Shown: positions 41,200-46,826 of the stretch, one piece after another
How the letters are laid out: every line of letters begins with the position of its first letter
Numbering within the stretch: position 1 is the first letter of the stretch
Source: a virus
Virus record (IMG/VR): IMGVR_UViG_3300037155_000153
Location: 1-46,826 of that record
Direction: 5' to 3' (one strand)
DNA length: 46,826 nt
The notes under the pieces: model-generated
Told to the model about the DNA's origin: nothing
What the model saw: only the letters and a program-made list of their open reading frames with translations
The model's database searches: none
Made by a program: the position numbers and the translations under genes

Positions 41200-42198
41200 T
41201 TGAAGACATTTAATAATCTATATGAAAGAATATATGACTTTAATAATCTGCATCGGGCCTTTCTGAATGCAAAAAGAAACAAGCGGTTCAAATATGAGGT
41301 TATGGAGTTTGCAAGTAACCTGGAAGAAAATCTTATAACTATACAAAATGAACTGATTTATGAGACTTACAAACCGTCAAGATATAATGAATTTATTATC
41401 AGAGAGCCTAAAGAAAGATTGATTCTGGCTCTTCCATTCAGAGACCGGGTAGTTCATCAGGCAATATGCGCGATTATTGAACCGCTATTTGAAAAGACAT
41501 TTATCAATGATTCTTATGCATGCAGGAAAGGAAAAGGAACAATTGCCGGAGTCAAACGAGTTGAGAAATTTGTAAAGAATGAAATGAGAAATGAAGAAGT
41601 GTTTTGTTTGAAGATGGATATACAAAAATATTTTTACTCGATTGACCATGCAACTATAAAGAAGTTGTTAAGAAGAAAAATAAGATGTAGGAAAACACTA
41701 AATCTATTAAATGTAATTATTGATTCTACTGATGATCCAGGCATTCCCGTTGGGAATCTAACAAGCCAACTATTTGCAAATATTTACCTGAACCAAGTTG
41801 ATCATTTTATTAAAGAAACCTTAAGAATTAAGCATTATGTACGGTACATGGACGACATGATTATTCTAAGTAAAAATAAGAAGCAACTGTGGATCTGGTT
41901 AAGTGAGATTAGAAACTTTCTGAATATAGAATTGAGGTTAACATTAAACAAGAAAACATCTGTTTTCAATATAAAACGCGGAATAGATTTTTTAGGCTAT
42001 CGGCAATTCCCGCAACACAGGATCTTAAGAAAAAGAGTGATGGTAAAGAATTACAGGAAGTTCAAGAAATTTGTTAAAGTAAATATTGGTATGGACAAAA
42101 TGCAGAAATCGCTTGCAAGTCTGAACGGGCTTTGCAAGCATTGCGATTCAGAGAAATTTATGAGAAATATTAAAAATATTATAGGGGATGCGGGATGA
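41200..42198 (+). CDS. DGR reverse transcriptase
   Basis: 332 residues from TTG 41200 (MKTFNNLYERIYDFNNLHRA, the usual DGR-RT opening, with GGGGGA upstream). RT domains in order: ERLILALPFRDRVVHQAIC; YACRKGKGT; CLKMDIQKYFYSIDH (first catalytic Asp); GIPVGNLTSQLFANIYL, with the DGR-type GxxxSQ at 185-190 in place of QGxxxSP; YMDD at 216-219; LTLNKKTSVF; GIDFLGYRQFP. It copies TR RNA with errors at adenines and the cDNA replaces VR. Its stop overlaps the membrane gene downstream (ATGA). Confidence 0.95.
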   Translation: MKTFNNLYERIYDFNNLHRAFLNAKRNKRFKYEVMEFASNLEENLITIQNELIYETYKPSRYNEFIIREPKERLILALPFRDRVVHQAICAIIEPLFEKTFINDSYACRKGKGTIAGVKRVEKFVKNEMRNEEVFCLKMDIQKYFYSIDHATIKKLLRRKIRCRKTLNLLNVIIDSTDDPGIPVGNLTSQLFANIYLNQVDHFIKETLRIKHYVRYMDDMIILSKNKKQLWIWLSEIRNFLNIELRLTLNKKTSVFNIKRGIDFLGYRQFPQHRILRKRVMVKNYRKFKKFVKVNIGMDKMQKSLASLNGLCKHCDSEKFMRNIKNIIGDAG

Positions 42199-42560
42199 TA
42201 ACTTATCTGGTTTTTCTAATAACAACGTGGTTCACGGTATGGTTAAATGCTAAATTTATTAACGATTCAAAAGGAACGGACCAATATTGGCATATTGTTC
42301 AATTTATGCAGCAAGCTTGGATATGGTGCGCATTCGGGATCTTCGTTTTTATCAATAACGGAGATATTTGCAATTACATAATCAGGGCTGCTTGTTATGG
42401 AGCTATGTATATGCTTATCTACAACTCCTCTCTGAATGCTTTAAGGAAACTTAATATTAGCCACCTGGGAAGATATGATTTTGTTTCATTCCGGGTGACG
42501 GTAGTGCTATTTATTCTTGGCTTTATTGGGGCGGGAATAAATGAATATTTATTACTCTAA
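42195..42560 (+). CDS. Membrane protein coupled to the DGR RT
   Basis: A 121-residue protein with four hydrophobic segments: about 2-18, 40-54 (WIWCAFGIFVFI), 60-78 (YIIRAACYGAMYMLIY) and 100-118 (VTVVLFILGFIGAGINEYLL). ATG 42195 overlaps the RT stop, so translation is coupled. No family recognised. It is the last rightward gene, hence near the right prophage end, and may be a DGR-linked protein or a right-end cargo gene. Confidence 0.6.
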   Translation: MITYLVFLITTWFTVWLNAKFINDSKGTDQYWHIVQFMQQAWIWCAFGIFVFINNGDICNYIIRAACYGAMYMLIYNSSLNALRKLNISHLGRYDFVSFRVTVVLFILGFIGAGINEYLLL

Positions 42561-42880
42561 ATTGTTGGTTGATCGAAGAAAAAGGGTGGAAAATGTTGAC
42601 AACCTTGAAATATTGTGACAGACCATTTGTTGCAGTTTTGGGCTTCATTTATTGCGCGTCGGTTGTAAGCATTGGTATTTTGAGGTGAATTTATTTTATT
42701 GAAAACGGGCTGGTGATGGTTACCATAAGTCATCGTATAACCGGCTGTATTATAAGAGCCGCTGGAATTGGGCTTTATTACGCCCCTGTCATCCAGGACT
42801 TTTTCAATGTTCTGGTTTGATTGTGCATATGTGAAGGAACAGAGTATTATTAAAATGAGGATAGTAAAAATTCTTTTCAT
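42557..42880 (-). CDS. Small secreted protein
   Basis: A 107-residue protein with a standard signal peptide (MKRIFTILILIILCSFTYA, cleavage before QS). The mature part is polar and Asn-rich (GSYNTAGYTMTYGNHHQPVF). It converges on the last phage gene and overlaps its end by 4 nt. Either a host gene next to the right end or phage cargo. Function unknown. Confidence 0.55.
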   Translation of the reverse strand: MKRIFTILILIILCSFTYAQSNQNIEKVLDDRGVIKPNSSGSYNTAGYTMTYGNHHQPVFNKINSPQNTNAYNRRAINEAQNCNKWSVTIFQGCQHFPPFFFDQPTI

Positions 42881-43012
42881 GTTGAGCCCGGTGTTTGTTT
42901 TTGTAAAGTGTTAAAGTTTTCCTTGTTAATTCTAAACCAGTTATAAAATTAGGTAATAAATGTTAGTATTTCTATATATTTGGATGCAATTTTGAATAAA
43001 TAAACAGATATC

Positions 43013-43055
43013 GTCCCGGCTGCAGTTATACATGCAGCCAGGACTTTACTATTTC
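43013..43055. terminator. Stem-loop, possible terminator
   Basis: GTCC-C-GGCTGCA (43013-43024) pairs with TGCAGCC-A-GGAC (43033-43044) with one mismatch over an 8-nt loop. TTTACTATTTC follows on the plus strand. It could end transcription entering from the left. Confidence 0.5.
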
Positions 43056-43223
43056 TGAACTTTTAATTCAACAATAGTTCTATTTTTTGCCACCCGGGGG
43101 ATTCCTCTATTGTTTTGAGTTTTGTTTATTCCCAAAAATCTTTGTATCTCCCTCATATTTTATCTTTTCAATTATATCATATTTACTAAGAGAAAATTAT
43201 TATTTCTTTATGAGAAAAGAATC

Positions 43224-43299
43224 AGTACAAGTACTATATTTTATTGAAAAAGCGTAGTACTTGTACTATATTTTTAGGGATTTGATAGTACTTGTACTA
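43224..43299. promoter_or_regulatory. Three phased AGTACnnGTACT dyads
   Basis: AGTACAAGTACT (43224-43235), AGTACTTGTACT (43256-43267) and AGTACTTGTACT (43287-43298) have centres 32 and 31 bp apart, about three helical turns. Each is flanked by TA or AT extensions. Phased near-palindromes are typical of cooperative dimer binding. The bound protein and regulated gene are unknown. Confidence 0.6.
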
Positions 43300-43326
43300 T
43301 GGAAGGCAAATATTAAATAATCAGAC

Positions 43327-43962
43327 TTAATTTGTAAGTTTTGGCCGGATTTTGGGACTGGTTTTAATGTTGTAGACAATGAAGTAAATACAGATAAAAA
43401 CTTCCATAATATTTAACATGTATATAAACGGAATGGCTCCTTTAGTATTAAATATAAAAATGAATGATTTTATGATAAAAGTAAACTCATAGAGTATAAA
43501 TATCAGAAAATATGAATAAAGAATATTTCTTAAGAAAAATTTCTTAGCCATATATATAATTATAGTAAATATCAGATTTATCTGAAACCAGGCGGACAAT
43601 GAAATGATTATCCGAATGTCTTTATAAACAAAAAATAAAGCAACCCCGACTAAAAGAATAATTGTATTGAAAATAATTAACCATGTCTTAAGAGAATTAG
43701 TATAATAAAGGATGGATATGAACGCAAGAAATGAGAACAAAGCATAACAAGATATTGGATTTATATGGAAAATATAATAAATCAAATATCCAGCTGGATC
43801 AGTTATAGCATTTATAAGAAAGAATAAAAAAAAGCCATATTTATGCTGCCTGAATGGTGGAATCATCCAAATTACAAAATTAAAATAAAAGATCAGCTTT
43901 GTTATAAAATAGGGGACCAGAGCTAAATTTATATAATGGAACAGCGTGAAAATATTTATCAT
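43327..43962 (-). CDS. Polytopic membrane protein
   Basis: A 211-residue protein with about seven membrane helices and a lysine-rich C-terminus, high in F, I and Y. The size and topology recall the 7TM sensor part of Bacteroidota histidine kinases, but no kinase domain follows. Probably host. It is separated by 69 bp from the T9SS protein upstream. Function unknown. Confidence 0.6.
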   Translation of the reverse strand: MINIFTLFHYINLALVPYFITKLIFYFNFVIWMIPPFRQHKYGFFLFFLINAITDPAGYLIYYIFHINPISCYALFSFLAFISILYYTNSLKTWLIIFNTIILLVGVALFFVYKDIRIIISLSAWFQINLIFTIIIYMAKKFFLRNILYSYFLIFILYEFTFIIKSFIFIFNTKGAIPFIYMLNIMEVFICIYFIVYNIKTSPKIRPKLTN

Positions 43963-44031
43963 ACTTTATTGTTTTTTGATTCGGCCGTTATTCGTCTTTT
44001 TTGTATTTGGGATTATTTAATAATTCCTGGT

Positions 44032-46497
44032 CTATTTAATGAGAATTAACTTCCGGGCTGCAGTATAGTTCCCGGATTCCAGACGATAGAAATATATTCC
44101 GCTGGCGAGGGTGGAGGAGTTGAACTTGACGGAGTAATTGCCTGCGAGTTTGTATTCGTTAGCAATGGTTGCTACTTTGCTTCCGATGGAGTTGTAGACT
44201 GTGAGTTTTACATTTCCTGATTTGGGGAGTGAATAGCTTATTGTTGTAGTTGGGTTAAAGGGGTTGGGGTAGTTTTGGCCAAGAAAATAGTTCTTGGGAA
44301 TAGTATTTATCTCTACATTGATAACATTTGAATAACTTGATTTTCCATCGATGTCAATTTGTTTCAATCTGTAGGAATAATTTCCGGGAAGAAGATAGGA
44401 TTTATCAATAAATGAATAATCCTTTGGTATAGATGAGTTACCTGTTCCTGGGACAGAACCAATATCTAACCATCCCTGATTTTGGAATTCCCTTTCTATG
44501 TTAAACCTTATATTGTTATGTTCTGTAGCTGTTTTCCAGGTTAAAGCAACATTATCTTTAATAAATTCTGCTGAAAATGAATTTAACTCAACGGGAGTGA
44601 TTGACAGATCCTGATATTTATAAATAAGTCCGGTTGATCCTGTTAAATAACCAACTCGTTTATCAGGTGCATGAAAACCTAGAAAAGAAGGGCCACTTAA
44701 TACTGGAATTAAAGTCCAAGTTTTACCTTGGTCTAAAGTTTCATATGAAATACTTCCGAAAACAAAAACATGAGATGTATCGATCCATCCAAAACGAGAC
44801 AAACTTGTCATGGGAGTATATGGAATAATAACAGACCATGTATTGCCACCATCTGTTGTGCTATATACCTTGCTTCCATTAATATATAATCCATTCATTT
44901 TATTGAAATAATAAATATCATTAGCATACAAATTGGATTGACCAATCCATGTACTACCTCCATTCGTAGTTTTATATGACCAATCACCATTTGTCGTAGC
45001 CCAGCCTGTTAAAGAGTCTATAAAATATATTCTTGAAAAAGGCCAATAACCTGTTACTCCCAATTGGGATATCCAACTTTCGCCTCCATCTGTCGTTTTT
45101 AATAGATATGATGTGTTTTGAGTATATCCTTCTATTGCCCATCCCATTAGCTTATTTACAAATAATAATTGCGTTATGACGATTGGCGTATTAACTGAAT
45201 ACCAACTATTTCCTCCATCTGTGGTTTTTAATAATTCTCCACCACCTCCATAGTTATAGCTGCCTAAGAATCCTGTTAAACTGTCAATAAAGTAAATTGC
45301 ATCTGCACCTGCTAGTTTATTGTCTCTCTTAAAACTTCGCCCCCCGTTGGTTGTTTTGTATACTCCGGCTTGATAAGAATTAGCGTTATCTGAAGTTACC
45401 CACCCAGTTTCATCATTCGTAAAAAAAACACCTGTAAAATCATCATTGATTATGGATTCTGAATAATGATCCAAGTTCCCATTTGCTTTCATCACTTTTA
45501 ATCCATATCCAACAGAATACCCGATTCGGTCATTAAATAACAATGACATTTCATAATCTCCAGCGTCTCCTGAACCTACCCAATTATTTCCTTGATTAGT
45601 AGTTTTGTACAATCCAAGATCGACTACTGTAATATAACCGGTATCAGTACTAGTATATTTTACACAACTTATATCATAACCTGGAAATACTGAGTCTATT
45701 CTCCAGGAATTTCCTGCATCGCTACTATATATGCTTATTGCAGGTCCCAAAGCTGTAATATGAAGGCTATCAATCACATCCAGACAAAGTAATGGGTTTG
45801 TATTAGTCATTTGAAATGTCTGCCAGTTTAATCCTCCGTCCGTTGTCTTAAATATTTCTCCATTATCGCCTGTCATATAACCATAATTTTCATTCATGAA
45901 CTCTATCCACCAGAAATTTGCTGAGTAACCAGAAATTGTTTCATTCTGCCAAGTAATTCCACCATCAGTTGTTTTAATAAGCGAATTACTAGTTCCGCAT
46001 GCCCAGCCAAGTGTATCATTTATCATCTGCAATCCCCAAAAGTTTCCTGTTACACCGGAGGTAACCTGCGTAAAGTTTTCTCCTTTGTCTGTTGATCTTA
46101 AAAGAATGCCATTGTATCCTGAAGCAATTACAATATTTCCATTATAACTCCTTACTTTTAATAACACTTCAGCAGTATTAGTATTTGAAGTTGACCAAGT
46201 ATCTCCACCGTCGGTTGTTTTTATCAGAGCACCATAAGTTCCACATGCCCAACCAGTATCTTTATTAACAAAATGAATCCCAATATAATCTACTCTGGGA
46301 ACCCGTGGGTTCACTTCTGTCCATTGCTCTGTGCTAACATTCCTTTTGTTCAGGGGATAATAGTTTAACTTATTAGCAGGGTTATAATCGGCAAGAGTAG
46401 ATTTATCCATTCTGCGGTAATTGATTTTATTGTGCTGAGGCAAAATAAAAATGGAATTTATTATTATCAAAAGCAGAGCATATGTTAAAGTTTTCAC
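44032..46497 (-). CDS. T9SS-sorted YCF48/BNR-repeat protein
   Basis: An 821-residue exported protein. Signal peptide MKTLTYALLLIIINSIFILP, then about 12 repeats with the motif KTTDGG-TW and a following GWA-G, as in YCF48/sortilin-like beta-propellers (about 60-640). An FN3-like linker (VELNSFSAEFIKDNVALTWK ... GNYSYRLKQID) follows, and a T9SS type A sorting domain (QNYPNPFNPTTTISYSLP ... GNYTAARKLILIK) ends it. Cell-surface or secreted; adhesion or glycan binding is possible. Host gene. Confidence 0.85.
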   Translation of the reverse strand: MKTLTYALLLIIINSIFILPQHNKINYRRMDKSTLADYNPANKLNYYPLNKRNVSTEQWTEVNPRVPRVDYIGIHFVNKDTGWACGTYGALIKTTDGGDTWSTSNTNTAEVLLKVRSYNGNIVIASGYNGILLRSTDKGENFTQVTSGVTGNFWGLQMINDTLGWACGTSNSLIKTTDGGITWQNETISGYSANFWWIEFMNENYGYMTGDNGEIFKTTDGGLNWQTFQMTNTNPLLCLDVIDSLHITALGPAISIYSSDAGNSWRIDSVFPGYDISCVKYTSTDTGYITVVDLGLYKTTNQGNNWVGSGDAGDYEMSLLFNDRIGYSVGYGLKVMKANGNLDHYSESIINDDFTGVFFTNDETGWVTSDNANSYQAGVYKTTNGGRSFKRDNKLAGADAIYFIDSLTGFLGSYNYGGGGELLKTTDGGNSWYSVNTPIVITQLLFVNKLMGWAIEGYTQNTSYLLKTTDGGESWISQLGVTGYWPFSRIYFIDSLTGWATTNGDWSYKTTNGGSTWIGQSNLYANDIYYFNKMNGLYINGSKVYSTTDGGNTWSVIIPYTPMTSLSRFGWIDTSHVFVFGSISYETLDQGKTWTLIPVLSGPSFLGFHAPDKRVGYLTGSTGLIYKYQDLSITPVELNSFSAEFIKDNVALTWKTATEHNNIRFNIEREFQNQGWLDIGSVPGTGNSSIPKDYSFIDKSYLLPGNYSYRLKQIDIDGKSSYSNVINVEINTIPKNYFLGQNYPNPFNPTTTISYSLPKSGNVKLTVYNSIGSKVATIANEYKLAGNYSVKFNSSTLASGIYFYRLESGNYTAARKLILIK

Positions 46498-46587
46498 ATA
46501 AATCCCGGAAATCTTTAAATAAACTAATATTTAATTATACCTATATTATTATAGTCTTTCAAATTCAGAATCTATTATCCTTTTTGA

Positions 46588-46826
46588 TCATTTCAATAAT
46601 ATTAACTTCTTCGCAGCACTATAATTCCCAACCTCCAACCTATACAAATATATTCCACTGGCAAGGTTACTTCCATTAAACTGCACTGAGTAATTACCTG
46701 CGGGTTTGTATTCGTTTACAAGAGTGGCTACTTTACTTCCGATGGAGTTGTAAACAATGAGTTTTACATTCCCGGAATGGGGAAGGGAGTAGTTAATTGT
46801 TGTAGTCGGATTAAAGGGGTTGGGAT
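46588..46826 (-). CDS. C-terminal fragment of a T9SS-sorted protein
   Basis: The last 79 codons of a protein running in from beyond the right edge: NPFNPTTTINYSLPHSGNVK, VYNSIGSKVATLVNEYKPAG, NYSVQFNGSNLASGIYLYRL, EVGNYSAAKKLILLK, then TGA at 46588. It is a T9SS type A sorting domain. Its first 92 nt equal 1-92 of the window in the same phase, so it may be the missing end of the gene at 1-2403 if the molecule is circular, giving about 850 residues. Confidence 0.8.
   Translation of the reverse strand, partial: PNPFNPTTTINYSLPHSGNVKLIVYNSIGSKVATLVNEYKPAGNYSVQFNGSNLASGIYLYRLEVGNYSAAKKLILLK
46735..46826. repeat. 92-bp terminal direct repeat, right copy
   Basis: Identical to 1-92. A similar but diverged stretch also occurs in the T9SS domain of the neighbouring gene (about 44170-44275), showing that this region is a recurrent coding repeat in the genome. 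Confidence 0.95.

Larger units (their letters stand above)
2404..42560. mobile_element. Mu-like transposable siphophage prophage (limits approximate)
   Basis: All genes between the two T9SS flanks form a phage: repressor and lysogeny operon (minus), early operon with DDE transposase, MuB-like ATPase and GemA (plus), packaging genes (minus), capsid, lysis and tail genes (plus), and a DGR. The left end is placed in the gap 2404-2513, because the four genes leftward from the repressor are contiguous. The right end is placed after the membrane gene ending at 42560. No terminal TG/CA inverted repeat with a 5-bp target duplication could be identified by eye, so both limits are inferred. Confidence 0.75.
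42881..43326. other. 446-bp intergenic region, candidate right prophage end
   Basis: No gene is seen. It contains a stem-loop at 43013-43044 and three dyads AGTACnnGTACT at 43224-43299. The DNA is very AT-rich. The phage right end may be in the first part of this gap, but no terminal CA with a target duplication was identified. Confidence 0.5.

Noticed and set aside
40901-41203. Open frame running through the template repeat
   Set aside because: It reads TR in the target phase because TR derives from coding sequence, but it starts inside avd without a ribosome site and its second half lacks protein character. TR is a template RNA, not a gene.
42627-42640. TTTGTTGCAGTTT near the right end resembling TTTGTTGTAGTTT (minus strand, about 2420-2435) as paired prophage ends
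   Set aside because: A 12 of 13 match in AT-rich DNA is weak, lies inside the secreted-protein gene, and no terminal TG/CA or 5-bp duplication accompanies it.
42557-42880. Secreted protein as a DGR component
   Set aside because: Opposite strand, standard Sec signal peptide and no similarity to Avd, HRDC or other known DGR accessory proteins.
43224-43299. AGTACnnGTACT dyads as transposase-binding ends of the prophage
   Set aside because: No matching copies were found near the left end at 2404-2513, as Mu-type ends would require. Kept only as an unassigned regulatory array.
1-46826. tRNA, rRNA or insertion sequences
   Set aside because: None was recognised by reading; no cloverleaf-like or IS-type transposase genes other than the phage transposase were seen. 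A covariance-model search would be needed to exclude tRNAs fully.

Overview
The window looks like a transposable, Mu-type prophage of a Bacteroidota/Ignavibacteria-like bacterium, with short stretches of host DNA at both ends. The host assignment rests on three things seen here: type IX secretion (T9SS) C-terminal sorting domains in the flanking genes, a promoter of the Bacteroidota form (TTG, 18-19 nt, TAnnTTTG) ahead of the early genes, and AT-rich codon use. The phage assignment rests on a DDE transposase, a MuB-like ATPase, GemA, a DUF3164-like protein, a DUF935-like portal and a Mu-type protease/scaffold gene. The tail genes (tube, frameshifted chaperone, 938-residue tape measure, no sheath) indicate a long non-contractile tail, as in the B3/D3112 type of transposable siphophage.

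Layout. 1-2403 and 44032-46826 hold host T9SS proteins on the minus strand. 2514-4268 (minus) is a four-gene operon led by an XRE repressor, followed by a protein with a MuF-type C-terminus, a zinc-ribbon membrane protein and a lipoprotein. 4269-4392 is the immunity region with two operator-like dyads and the early promoter. 4393-19991 (plus) is a long early operon: Cro/Ner-like and CII-like regulators, many small genes, GemA, transposase A and B, an unexpectedly placed MuF-like head protein, an adenine methyltransferase-like protein, a first diversified C-type-lectin-fold protein, and a Pol X-type nucleotidyltransferase, HD protein and replication-like protein. A terminator at about 20019-20045 separates it from a convergent packaging operon (20046-24785, minus: small terminase/HTH, TerL, portal, gpG-, gp36- and gp37-like). 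From a divergent control region (24786-24965) the capsid, lysis and tail genes run on the plus strand to 40524.

The most interesting system is a diversity-generating retroelement (DGR) at 40410-42198: an Avd protein, a template repeat (TR, 40939-41050) and a reverse transcriptase with the DGR-type GxxxSQ and YMDD motifs. It has two variable repeats (VR). One ends the 999-residue tail fibre (40410-40521). The other ends a 369-residue protein about 23 kb upstream in the early operon (18031-18142). Over a 103-bp core, 17 of 17 differences between TR and VR1, and 15 of 16 between TR and VR2, fall on template adenines. This is the signature of adenine-directed mutagenic retrohoming. A small membrane protein overlaps the RT stop codon and may belong to the cassette.

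Other points: a programmed -1 frameshift in the tail chaperone (A10 run), a second candidate -1 frameshift (A AAG GGC) in an early gene, an internal in-frame scaffold start within the protease gene, strong hairpins in four successive capsid-module gaps, an array of three AGTACnnGTACT dyads at three-turn spacing near the right flank, and an exact 92-bp repeat of the two window ends. That repeat means either a circular contig or a contig that broke at a repeated T9SS domain. The exact prophage ends were not found; they should lie in 2404-2513 and in about 42561-43326.
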